This document shows, piece by piece, positions 39,496 to 48,144 of a stretch of 64,000 nucleotides of DNA. The stretch is from NCBI RefSeq assembly GCF_022549225.1, contig NZ_JAKZFD010000009.1, positions 186,001 through 250,000 on the forward strand. The letters run 5' to 3'. The notes under the pieces were generated by a model that did not search any database, was not told where the DNA came from, and saw nothing but the letters and a program-made list of their open reading frames with translations. Positions within the stretch are counted from its first letter, which is position 1. Each line of letters begins with the position of its first letter. Source of the stretch: Pelomonas sp. CA6 (GTDB lineage Bacteria > Pseudomonadota > Gammaproteobacteria > Burkholderiales > Burkholderiaceae_C). A program made the translations under genes and the position numbers.

Positions 39496-40812
39496 ATGCT
39501 GAAACCACCCTATGCCGCGTGGATCCTGAGCGCCACGCTGATGGCCGCCGGCATGCACGCCGGCGCCGAGGCTCCGCCGCGCCCGGCCGCCGGTGCGCCC
39601 GGTGCGCTGTCCCTCACGCTGACCCAGGTGCTGGAGGCCGCCGCGCAGAACGCCGACGCCCGTGTGGCGCGCAGCGGCGTGGATGCGGCGCAGGCCGATG
39701 TGCTGGCCGCCGACCATGCCCCACTGCCGCAGCTGAGCGCCAAGGCCAGCCAGATCGACCTGCAGAACGGTGTGGGCGGCGGCAACTGGCTGCGCGACAA
39801 GCGCGTCGACAAATCCGTCGGGCTGGACTGGACCTGGGAGCGCGGCGACAAGCGCGCGCTGCGCACCGCCAGCGCGCGCTCGGCGGTGCAGGCGGCGCAG
39901 CAGGACTGGCGGGCGGTCCGCCAGCAGCAGCAGATGCAGGCCGCGTCGGCCTACTTCGACCTGCTCGCCGCGCAGGCCCGGGTCGTTGAAGTCCAGGGGC
40001 TCAGCGACAGCGCCGCGGCGCTGGCCGAACTGATGGGCAAGCGCGTGCAGGCCGGCGACGCCGCGCCGCAGGATCTGTCACGCAGCGAAGTCGAAGCCGC
40101 CAAGGCCCGCAACGACCTGCGCGCCGCCGAGGCGGACCGCCGTCAGGCCGCGCTGCAGCTGGCGCGCCTGCTGGGCCGCCCCGGCGACGCGCTCGCCGCC
40201 GAGGAGGACTGGCCTCGGGCCCACGCGCCGGCCGAGCTGCAGCCAACGCTGCAGCCCTGGATCGACGCCCGCCCCGAGGTGCGCGCCGCGCAGGCCCGCG
40301 AGGACGCGGCGCAGGCGGCGTTGGACCTGGCCCGGGCCGGCCGCAAGAGCGATGTGACCTGGGGCGTCTCGCTGGATCACTTCCCCGGCACCTCCACGCG
40401 CCAGCTGGAGCTGCGCCTGCAGATGCCGCTGCAGCTGGGCTACCAGCAGCAGGGCGAGATCGGCCGCGCGCAGGCTCAGCTGAATCAGGCCCGCGAGCTG
40501 AACGCCAAGGCCCGCGCCGACGCCGAGCTGGACCTGCAGCAGGCCTGGACGACCCTGCAGACCCAGGCCGCGCTGCTGCATGCGCAGCAGGACGAATTGC
40601 TGCCGCGCGCACGCGCACTGATGGCCCAGGCCGAGCTGGCCTACCGCAAGGGTGCCAGCAGTCTGACCGATCTGATCGAAGCCCGCCGCACCTTGCGCGC
40701 CGCTGTGCTGGACGCGCTGGACGCGCGCCGCAACCATGCCAGCGCCCTCGTGCAATGGCGATTGCTCACCGAAACCAACGGCGCCGCCCCCGAGGCCGCC
40801 GCGCAGCCATGA
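39496..40812 (+). CDS. TolC-family outer-membrane efflux protein (CzcC/CusC-like)
   Basis: A 438-residue outer-membrane channel subunit. An N-terminal signal peptide (MLKPPYAAWILSATLMAAGMHAGA) is followed by two OEP repeats, each of long helices with LTLTQVLEAAAQNADARVARSGVDAAQADVLAADHAPLPQLSA and, in the second repeat, LELRLQMPLQLGYQQQGEIGRAQAQLNQA. An in-frame ATG seven codons upstream (39475) is an alternative. It heads the operon and overlaps the adaptor gene (ATGA). Confidence 0.9.
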   Translation: MLKPPYAAWILSATLMAAGMHAGAEAPPRPAAGAPGALSLTLTQVLEAAAQNADARVARSGVDAAQADVLAADHAPLPQLSAKASQIDLQNGVGGGNWLRDKRVDKSVGLDWTWERGDKRALRTASARSAVQAAQQDWRAVRQQQQMQAASAYFDLLAAQARVVEVQGLSDSAAALAELMGKRVQAGDAAPQDLSRSEVEAAKARNDLRAAEADRRQAALQLARLLGRPGDALAAEEDWPRAHAPAELQPTLQPWIDARPEVRAAQAREDAAQAALDLARAGRKSDVTWGVSLDHFPGTSTRQLELRLQMPLQLGYQQQGEIGRAQAQLNQARELNAKARADAELDLQQAWTTLQTQAALLHAQQDELLPRARALMAQAELAYRKGASSLTDLIEARRTLRAAVLDALDARRNHASALVQWRLLTETNGAAPEAAAQP

Positions 40813-42056
40813 TGTCCGATCTCCTCGTCCACCGCCCGGCGCGGCCGCCGCGCCGCCACCGCCTCGCCCTGCTGGGCCTGTGCCTCAGTCTGCCGCTGCT
40901 GCTTGCCGGCTGCGGCCGCAACGAATCCAGCGCGCAGGCGGCCGAGCCCTCGGCGGCCGAACCCGTGCTGCAGGGCCAGCAGTTGCGCTACCCCGAGCGC
41001 CATCCGCAGCTGCAGCTGCTCAAGACCGCGCCCGCGCGCGCCGGCCAGGCCGTGGACCAAACCCTGCCGGCCAAGCTGGTGTGGGACGAGTCGCGCACCC
41101 AGCGCATCGTGCCGCCTCTGGCCGGGCGCGTGGAGCAGTTGGTCGCCGACATCGGCCAGACCGTGCGCCCCGGCAGCCTGCTGGCTCGCATCAGCTCGCC
41201 CGACCTGGGCCAGGCCCAGGCCGACGCGGCACGCGCGCTGGCCGACCAGCGCCAGGCCCAGCAGCAACTGCGCCGCCAGCGCGAGCTGGCCGAGGCCGGC
41301 ATCACGGCGCGCCGTGACCTGGAGCAGGCCGAGGGCGATGCCGCCCGCGCCGACGCCGAGGCCGCCCGCGCGCAAAGCCGGCTGCGCCTGTACGGCGGCG
41401 GCCAGGGCGTGGACCAGCAGCTGGGCCTGCGCGCCGGCATTGCCGGCCGCATCGTCGAGCGCAACCTGAACCCGGGCGCCGAACTGCGCCTCGACCAGTC
41501 CGGCCCCGGCACGCCGGCGCTGTTCGTCATCAGCGACCCCAGCCGCCTGTGGGTGCTGATCGATGCGCGCGAAGCGGACCTGGCCACGCTGCGCCCGGGC
41601 ACCGAGTTCGAACTCTCGGTGCCGGCCTGGCCCGAACGGCGCTTCAGCGCCCGCGTGACCGCCAGCGCCGACGCGATCGACCCGGCGACGCGAACGATCA
41701 AGGTGCGCGCCGAGGTCGACAACCGCGAGGGCCTGCTCAAGGCCGAAATGCTGGGCACGGCCCACCTCAAGCGCCAGCTGGGCAGCGGCGTCGTGGTGCC
41801 GGCCGCGGCCGTGCTGCTGAACAAGGACCGCCACCGCGTCTTCGTGCAGAGCGCGCCGGGCGTGTTCGAGCCGCGCGACGTGGAGCTGGGCCACATGGGT
41901 TCGCAGGAGATCGTCGTCACGCGCGGGCTGGAGGTCGGCGAGCAGGTCGTCGTCGAGAACAGCCTGCTGCTGGCGCGCCAGTTCCGCATCGCCGAGGATG
42001 ACGCGGCGCCAGCCGGCGCGGCGTCCGGCGCGGCCAGCGGAGCGCGCCGCCCATGA
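40809..42056 (+). CDS. RND efflux periplasmic adaptor (CzcB/CusB-like lipoprotein)
   Basis: A 415-residue membrane-fusion protein with a lipobox (LLLAGCGRN, Cys about residue 35). It has a barrel-sandwich/biotinyl-like half motif (IVPPLAGRVEQLVADIGQTVRPGSLLARISSPDLGQAQ), a helical hairpin, and a beta-barrel region (LFVISDPSRLWVLIDAREADLATLRPG). It bridges pump and outer-membrane channel. The ATG overlaps the previous stop, with a second ATG directly after it. Its own stop overlaps the pump start. Confidence 0.92.
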   Translation: MMSDLLVHRPARPPRRHRLALLGLCLSLPLLLAGCGRNESSAQAAEPSAAEPVLQGQQLRYPERHPQLQLLKTAPARAGQAVDQTLPAKLVWDESRTQRIVPPLAGRVEQLVADIGQTVRPGSLLARISSPDLGQAQADAARALADQRQAQQQLRRQRELAEAGITARRDLEQAEGDAARADAEAARAQSRLRLYGGGQGVDQQLGLRAGIAGRIVERNLNPGAELRLDQSGPGTPALFVISDPSRLWVLIDAREADLATLRPGTEFELSVPAWPERRFSARVTASADAIDPATRTIKVRAEVDNREGLLKAEMLGTAHLKRQLGSGVVVPAAAVLLNKDRHRVFVQSAPGVFEPRDVELGHMGSQEIVVTRGLEVGEQVVVENSLLLARQFRIAEDDAAPAGAASGAASGARRP

Positions 42057-45000
42057 AGCGCCTGATCGCATTCGCGCTGCGCCAGCCCGTGCTCATCGTG
42101 CTGGCGGTGGCGCTGTTCGCCGGCGCCGGCCTGATCGCGTTCCAGAACCTGTCGGTCGAGGCCTTCCCCGACGTCACCGACACCCAGGTCACGGTGATCG
42201 CGCTCTATCCCGGCCATGCCGCCGAGGAAGTCGAGAAGCAGGTCACGCTGCCCATCGAGGTCGCGCTGTCGGGGCTGCCGCATTCCATCCGCGTGTTCTC
42301 GCACACACAGTTCGGCCTCTCCTACACCGTGGTCACCTATGACGACGCGGCCACCGTGGCGCAGGTGCGCCAGGAGGTCAACGAGCGGCTGCGTGGCGTG
42401 GACCTGCCGCCCGGCGTGGAAGCCGACGTGGCACCCAACGCCACGCCGGTCGGCGAGATCCTGCGCTACCGGCTGCGCGGCGACGGCAAGAACACGACCG
42501 AGCTGCGCGCCATCGAGGACTGGACCGTCGAGCGCGCGTTGCGCCAGGTGCCCGGCGTGGCCGATGTTGTCGCGATGGGCGGCTACATCAAACAGTACGA
42601 GGTGCAGCCCGACCTGGACAAGCTGCGCGCCTTCGGCCTGAGCTTCCAGAACCTGCTCGACGCGCTGGGCCGCGGCAACGCCAACGCCGGCGGTTCCTAT
42701 GTCGCGCAGGGCGCGCAGCAGTACGCCATCCGCGGGCTGGGACTGCTGCGCTCGGCGGACGACATCGGCCAGATCGTGGTCACCGCGCGCAACGGCACGC
42801 CCATCCTGATCCGCGACGTCGCGCAGGTGGTGGTCGGCGCGGTACCGCGGCTGGGCGTGGTCGGCCAGGACGACGACGACGATGTGGTCACCGGCATCGT
42901 GGTGATGCGCAAGGGCGAGAACGCGGCGCAGGTGCTGGCCGGCGTGAAGGAGCGCATCGCGCAGCTCAACGCCCGCGGCCTGCCGCCGGGCGTGCGCATC
43001 GTGCCCTTCTACGACCGCACCTGGCTGATGGGCAAGACCCTGTCCACCGTGTTCCGCAACCTGGTCGAAGGCGCGCTGCTCGTGTCGCTGGTGCTCTACC
43101 TCTTCCTGAGCAACCTGCGCGCCAGCCTGGCGGTGGTGGCGGTGATTCCGCTGGCCCTGCTGTCGACCTTCCTCGGACTGAAGATCCTGGGCGTGCCGGC
43201 CAACCTGCTGTCGCTGGGCGCGATGGACTTCGGCATCATCGTCGACGGCGCGGTGATCGTGGTGGAGAACATCATGCACCGGCTGGCCGAACGCGGCGAG
43301 AACCTGGACGGCCGCAAGCGCCTGCAGCTGATCACCGAGGCCACCGACGAGGTGGGGCGGCCGACGCTGTTCTCCATGCTCATCATCATCGCGGCGCATG
43401 TGCCCATCTTCGCGCTGCAGCGCCACGAGGGCCGCATCTTCCAGCCCATGGCGCTGTCGGTGAGCATGGCGCTGGTCGGCTCGCTGGTGTTTTCGCTGAC
43501 CCTGGTGCCGCTGCTGGCCTACTGGATGCTGCGCCACCGGCTGCCGCATGGCGACAACCGCGTCGTCTCGCTGGCCAAGCGCGTCTATGCCCCCGTGCTG
43601 GAATGGGCGCTGACCCACCGGCGCCGGCTCTTCGTCATCGCCGGGCTGTGCTTCGCGCTCGCGCTGGGCGTGCTCACGCGGCTGGGCTCGGAGTTCCTGC
43701 CCGAGCTGGACGAAGGCAGCCTGTGGGTCAACCTGCGCCTGCCCTCGTCCACCTCCACCGACGAGGCCTCGCGCGTGCTGCGCACCGTGCGCCAGGCGCT
43801 GCACACCGTGCCCGAGGTCAACACCGTGGTGTCCAAGACCGGCCAGCCCGAGGACGGCACCGACCCCAAGACCATCAGCATGGCCGAGATCTACGTGGAC
43901 CTGAAGCCGGCCGAGCAATGGCGCGCGGGCCAAACCAAGGAGGCGCTGATCCAGCAGATGGAGCGCGCGGTCGAGGCGGTGCCCGGCATGGAGCCCAACT
44001 TCTCGCAGCCCATCCGCGACAACGTGCTGGAGTCCATCTCCCAGGTCGACGGGCAGATCGTGCTCAAGATCTCCGGCGAGGACCTGGTCGAGCTGCGCCG
44101 GCTGGCCGAGGCGCTGGAACGCCAGGTCAAGCAGGTGAGCGGCGTCTACCGCGCCGAGATCGACCGCCTGGGCGACCTGCCGCAACTGCAGATCGAGATC
44201 GACCGCGACCGCGCGGCGCGCCTGGGCCTCAACGTCAGCGATGTGCAGGATGTGATCGAGGCGGCCTTGGGCGGCAAGGTCGCGACCTCGCTGTGGGAAG
44301 GCGAGCGCAAGTTCGCCGTCGCCGTGCGCCTGCCCGAGGCGCGCCGCGCGCTGGACGCGCTGAGCGCCACGCCCGTCTCGCTGCCCGGTGGCGGCACGGT
44401 GGCGCTGGGCGCGGTCAGCCGCATGCGCGAAACCAGCGGCGCGATGGACATCGCGCGCGAGAACGGTCGCCGCACCATGGCCATCGGCGTCTTCATTCGC
44501 GACCGCGACATGGGCTCCATCGTGGCCGACATGAAGGCCGCGGTCGCCGCCCATGTGAGCATCCCGGCCGGCTATGAGCTGACCTGGTCGGGCGAGTTCG
44601 AAAACCAGGAACGCGCAATGCGTCGGCTGACCATCGTCGTGCCGATCTCGCTGCTGCTGATCTTCGTGCTGCTGTTCAACGCCTTCAACTCCTTCAAGCT
44701 CGCGGCGCTGATCCTGATCAACGTGCCGCTGGCGCTGATCGGCGGCATCGTCGCGCTGTGGGTCTGCGGCATCCCGCTGTCGGTGTCGGCCGCGATCGGC
44801 TTCATCGCGCTGTCCGGCCAGGCGGTGCTCAACGGCGTCGTGATGCTCAGCGTGTTCGAGCAGCTGCGCCAGCGCGGCATGCAGGTACTGGAAGCTGTAC
44901 GCGAAGGCTCGATGCAGCGCCTGCGCACCGTGCTGATGACGGCGCTGCTGGCCGCGCTGGGCATGCTGCCGATGGCGCTGTCGCACGAGATCGGCGCCGA

Positions 45001-45154
45001 GACGCAGCGCCCGCTGGCGATCGTCATCATCGGCGGCCTGGTCAGCGCCACGGTGCTGACGCTGCTGGTGCTGCCGGCGCTGTACGCCGCCTGGTGCTCC
45101 CCGCCCGGGCCGGCGCCCGCGGAGCTGCCGCCCACCAAGGACGGCCATGACTGA
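42053..45154 (+). CDS. heavy-metal RND efflux pump (CzcA/CusA family)
   Basis: A 1033-residue inner-membrane proton/metal antiporter of the HME-RND family, with 12 hydrophobic segments and two large periplasmic loops. The proton-relay signature of HME pumps, DFGIIVDGAVIVVEN, places D392, D398 and E405 in TM4. VEAFPDVTDTQVTV and SEFLPELDEGSLWV are family hallmarks. Substrate could be Zn/Co/Cd/Ni or Cu/Ag; I could not assign it from sequence alone. Its end overlaps the next gene by 8 nt, tying it to the glycosyltransferase block. Confidence 0.95.
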   Translation: MKRLIAFALRQPVLIVLAVALFAGAGLIAFQNLSVEAFPDVTDTQVTVIALYPGHAAEEVEKQVTLPIEVALSGLPHSIRVFSHTQFGLSYTVVTYDDAATVAQVRQEVNERLRGVDLPPGVEADVAPNATPVGEILRYRLRGDGKNTTELRAIEDWTVERALRQVPGVADVVAMGGYIKQYEVQPDLDKLRAFGLSFQNLLDALGRGNANAGGSYVAQGAQQYAIRGLGLLRSADDIGQIVVTARNGTPILIRDVAQVVVGAVPRLGVVGQDDDDDVVTGIVVMRKGENAAQVLAGVKERIAQLNARGLPPGVRIVPFYDRTWLMGKTLSTVFRNLVEGALLVSLVLYLFLSNLRASLAVVAVIPLALLSTFLGLKILGVPANLLSLGAMDFGIIVDGAVIVVENIMHRLAERGENLDGRKRLQLITEATDEVGRPTLFSMLIIIAAHVPIFALQRHEGRIFQPMALSVSMALVGSLVFSLTLVPLLAYWMLRHRLPHGDNRVVSLAKRVYAPVLEWALTHRRRLFVIAGLCFALALGVLTRLGSEFLPELDEGSLWVNLRLPSSTSTDEASRVLRTVRQALHTVPEVNTVVSKTGQPEDGTDPKTISMAEIYVDLKPAEQWRAGQTKEALIQQMERAVEAVPGMEPNFSQPIRDNVLESISQVDGQIVLKISGEDLVELRRLAEALERQVKQVSGVYRAEIDRLGDLPQLQIEIDRDRAARLGLNVSDVQDVIEAALGGKVATSLWEGERKFAVAVRLPEARRALDALSATPVSLPGGGTVALGAVSRMRETSGAMDIARENGRRTMAIGVFIRDRDMGSIVADMKAAVAAHVSIPAGYELTWSGEFENQERAMRRLTIVVPISLLLIFVLLFNAFNSFKLAALILINVPLALIGGIVALWVCGIPLSVSAAIGFIALSGQAVLNGVVMLSVFEQLRQRGMQVLEAVREGSMQRLRTVLMTALLAALGMLPMALSHEIGAETQRPLAIVIIGGLVSATVLTLLVLPALYAAWCSPPGPAPAELPPTKDGHD

Positions 45155-46724
45155 CGGGACCGCGCTGACGCTGCCGACGCCACCCCATCTGCCGCCGTCG
45201 GCCAGACTCGCGCGCCAGGTCGGCCTCGCGCTGCTGGGCCTGGTGCTGCTGTGGACCCTGGCCATGGGTCTGCTGCACACCACGCCGCCGTGGGACAACG
45301 TGGAAGAGCTGGTCTGGTCGGGCAGCTTCGAGTGGGGCTACTACAAGCACCCGCCGCTGCCCACCTGGCTGCTCGGCGTGCTGACGCGGCTGCTGGGCCG
45401 CCAGGCCTGGGTCACCTATGCGGCCGGCATCGGCTGCGCGGCGCTGGCGCTGTACTTCGTCTGGCGCTGGGCGTTGGACATCGTCTCGCCGCAGCGCGCA
45501 GCGGTGGCCGTGCTGTTGGGCACGGCGGTGGCCTACCACTCGCTGCGCGCCGTCATCTACAACCACAACAGCGTGCAGCTGGCCCCGCTGGCGGCCTACT
45601 GGTGGCTGCTGTACCGCGTGCTGCGGCCGCAGGCCCAGGCGCCCCGGCTGTGGGAAAGCCTGGGGCTGGGGCTGGCGGTGGGCCTGGCGGTGCTGACCAA
45701 GTACAGCGCCGTGTTCCAGCTCCTCGCGGGCCTGGGCGTGCTGGTCTACAGCCAGGCCTGGCGGCGTGCCCAGGTCCGCCAGGCCCTGCTGCTGGCCGCG
45801 CTGGTGGCGGCCGTGCTGCTGGCACCGCACCTGTGGTGGGTCTGGCAGCACCCGGAGCAGAGCCTGGGCTATGCGCGCCATTCGATGCACAAGTTCGGCA
45901 ACGGGCGCTCGCCGGAGCTCAAGCTGGTGCAGGTGATGCTGGTGCAACTGGTCCGCGTGCTGCCGCTGCTGGCCCTGTGGGGATTGGTGGCCTGGTGGCG
46001 CCGCCGCGAGGCACGGCCGGAGATGGCCACCCCGCCCGCGCGCGACGGCGCCGACTTCGCCTCGCTCTTTCTGAGCTGGGCTCTGTGGGCGCCGCTGGCG
46101 CTGCTGTTCGGGTTGTCCGCGCTGATGCGCTGGCCGCTGTCCTCGTCGTGGCCGACCACCTTCTTCCTGCCGCTGAGCCTGTGGCTGGTCATGCACCGGC
46201 CCGCGCTCGCGGCCGAACGCTGGACAGCGCGCACCTGGCGCGTCTTCGTCGCCGCGGCGGTCGCGCTGCAGCTGGTGGCGGCGCTGGGCCAGGGCGTGGG
46301 CGGCGGCTGGCTGGCCCAGCGGGCCCGCCATGCGCACCGCGCCAGCTTCCCGGCGCCGCAGGTGGCCGAGCAGCTGCAGGCGATCTGGCAGCAGCACAGC
46401 AGCCGTCCGCTGACGCTCATCGCCGGCGAAACCTGGCTGAGCGGCGCGGTCGCGCTGGCCACCGGGCCGCAGGTGCAGGTGCTGATCGACGGCAATCCGG
46501 CCTACTCGCCCTGGGTGGGCGCCGACGCGCTGCACGAGGATGGCGTGCTGGTGCTCAAACTGGAAGATCCGCGGCAGCCGCTGGAGCCGGCCGCCGACCC
46601 GATGCTGGACGCGCTGATGGCGCGCGCCAGCGCCCGCGGCCTGCTCACGCTGCCCTGGACCCAGCACCGCTCGGCGCCGCAGGTGCGCCTGCACTGGGCC
46701 ATCGTGCCGCCTCACGCGCCATGA
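45147..46724 (+). CDS. GT39 family polyprenyl-phosphate-sugar glycosyltransferase
   Basis: A 525-residue multi-pass membrane protein of the PMT_2/GT39 type. The catalytic first-loop region is PPWDNVEELVWSGSFEWGYYKHPPLPTW, with acidic D50 and E53-E54 region residues expected to act on the lipid-linked sugar. About ten membrane segments are followed by a soluble C-terminal domain (residues ~380-525). It starts inside the 3' end of the pump gene (8-nt overlap), so expression with the pump is enforced. The acceptor is unknown; see the following genes. Confidence 0.85.
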   Translation: MTDGTALTLPTPPHLPPSARLARQVGLALLGLVLLWTLAMGLLHTTPPWDNVEELVWSGSFEWGYYKHPPLPTWLLGVLTRLLGRQAWVTYAAGIGCAALALYFVWRWALDIVSPQRAAVAVLLGTAVAYHSLRAVIYNHNSVQLAPLAAYWWLLYRVLRPQAQAPRLWESLGLGLAVGLAVLTKYSAVFQLLAGLGVLVYSQAWRRAQVRQALLLAALVAAVLLAPHLWWVWQHPEQSLGYARHSMHKFGNGRSPELKLVQVMLVQLVRVLPLLALWGLVAWWRRREARPEMATPPARDGADFASLFLSWALWAPLALLFGLSALMRWPLSSSWPTTFFLPLSLWLVMHRPALAAERWTARTWRVFVAAAVALQLVAALGQGVGGGWLAQRARHAHRASFPAPQVAEQLQAIWQQHSSRPLTLIAGETWLSGAVALATGPQVQVLIDGNPAYSPWVGADALHEDGVLVLKLEDPRQPLEPAADPMLDALMARASARGLLTLPWTQHRSAPQVRLHWAIVPPHAP

Positions 46725-47119
46725 CGACCCTGGGCAGCAGGCCGGCCGTGCCCGGATCGAACCGTTGGTGGCGCTATGTCGCGGTGGGCGGCGCGGCCAC
46801 CGCGGTGCACTACGCCTGGCTGATGGGCTGGGTGCAGCTGGCGCACGGCGAAGCCGCCTGGGGCGCCGCCACCGGGGCCGCATTGGGCGCTGCCGTGGCC
46901 TATCTGGCCAACCGCCGCTACACCTTCGCGGCGCGCGCGGCGCATCGCCGCGCGCTGCCGCGCTTCGCCAGCGTCGCGCTGCTCACCACCGGGCTCAGCG
47001 CGGCCCTGGTCGCCGGCGCGCAGCAGCTGGGGCTGCACTACCTGATCGGGCAGATCCTCGCCACCGGCAGCGGGCTGGTGCTGGGCTATCTGCTGAACCG
47101 CCATTGGAGTTTCCAATGA
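46721..47119 (+). CDS. GtrA-family polyprenyl-phosphate-sugar flippase
   Basis: A 132-residue protein with four hydrophobic segments and the GtrA pattern RYVAVGGAATAVHYAWL, YLANRRYTFAA and YLLNRHWSF at the C-terminus. GtrA-like proteins are thought to flip undecaprenyl-phosphate sugars to the periplasmic face. It overlaps the genes on both sides by ATGA junctions. Confidence 0.9.
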   Translation: MTTLGSRPAVPGSNRWWRYVAVGGAATAVHYAWLMGWVQLAHGEAAWGAATGAALGAAVAYLANRRYTFAARAAHRRALPRFASVALLTTGLSAALVAGAQQLGLHYLIGQILATGSGLVLGYLLNRHWSFQ

Positions 47120-48144
47120 TCGAACCCGTCGTCCCCGCGGCCAGCGCCACGGCACCGTCCGGCGCCACGCAGCCCTGCGGCGCCTGCGCCCTCAGCGTCG
47201 TCGTGCCGGTGTTCAACGAGGAGCAGGCGCTGCCGCTGATGCACCAGCGCCTGCTGGCCGCGCTGCGGGCCCTGCCCGCCCCCTTCGGCGAGCGCTTCGA
47301 GATCGTCTATGTGGACGATGGCAGCCGCGACGGCTCGGCCGCGCTGATCGCCGCGCTGCAGCGCGGCTGCCGCTGGGTCAGCCGGCTGCATTTCAGCCGC
47401 AACTTCGGCAAGGAGGTCGCGCTGACCGCGGGCCTGGCCCACGCGCGGGGCCAGGTGGTCATCGTGATGGACGCCGACCTGCAGCACCCGCCCGAAAGCA
47501 TCGCCGAGATGCTGCACGCCTACGAGGCCGGGGCGGACGTGGTCAACATGCGCCGCCGCAGCCGCGCCGACGAGACCTGGCTCAAGCGCCGTGCCGCCGG
47601 CGGCTTCTACCGCCTGATCAACCGGCTCAGCGACGTGCCCATCCCGGCCGACGTCGGGGATTTCCGCCTGCTCAGCCGCCGCGCGGTGGACACGCTGAAC
47701 CAGATGCCCGAGCGCAACCGCTTCATGAAGGGGCTGTTCGCCTGGATCGGCTTCCGCCAGGTGACGCTGGAATACGACTGCGCCGAGCGCGTGGCCGGCG
47801 AGACCAAATGGCATTTCCGCCAGCTCTGGCGCTTCGCGATCGAGGGCATCACCGCGTTCTCGGTGGCGCCGCTGCGCCTGGCCTCCAAGCTGGGCATGAT
47901 CAGCGCCGTGCTGGCCTTCGCCGCCGGCGCCTACTTCATCGCCCGCACGCTGGTGTTCGGCGACCCGGTGCAGGGCTTTCCGACGCTGATCGTCGCGATG
48001 CTGATGCTGGGCGGCCTGCAGCTGATGGCCATCGGGCTGCTGGGGGAATACCTCGGCCGGCTCAGCGTCGAGAGCAAGGCGCGCCCGCTGTTCATCATCG
48101 ACACCTACGAGCCGGCCCACGCCGTGCAGGTGCCCGGCCGATGA
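47116..48144 (+). CDS. GT2 undecaprenyl-phosphate glycosyltransferase (ArnC/GtrB/FlmF2-like)
   Basis: A 342-residue family 2 glycosyltransferase that loads a sugar from a nucleotide donor onto undecaprenyl phosphate. The N-terminal GT-A domain has VVPVFNEEQALP, YVDDGSRDGS, MDADLQHPPE (metal DxD) and the DPM1/ArnC motif VGDFRLLSRRAV. Two C-terminal membrane helices follow ETKWHFRQLWRFAIEGITAFS. It sits between GtrA and an ArnT-like gene, the expected partners. Confidence 0.92.
   Translation: MIEPVVPAASATAPSGATQPCGACALSVVVPVFNEEQALPLMHQRLLAALRALPAPFGERFEIVYVDDGSRDGSAALIAALQRGCRWVSRLHFSRNFGKEVALTAGLAHARGQVVIVMDADLQHPPESIAEMLHAYEAGADVVNMRRRSRADETWLKRRAAGGFYRLINRLSDVPIPADVGDFRLLSRRAVDTLNQMPERNRFMKGLFAWIGFRQVTLEYDCAERVAGETKWHFRQLWRFAIEGITAFSVAPLRLASKLGMISAVLAFAAGAYFIARTLVFGDPVQGFPTLIVAMLMLGGLQLMAIGLLGEYLGRLSVESKARPLFIIDTYEPAHAVQVPGR

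Noticed and set aside
40988-45298. Open frame of more than 1,400 codons antisense to the adaptor and RND pump genes
   Set aside because: It lies opposite well-identified genes, is made of His/Gln/Arg/Ala-rich low-complexity sequence and has no recognisable domain. Long antisense frames are expected from strong third-position GC bias.
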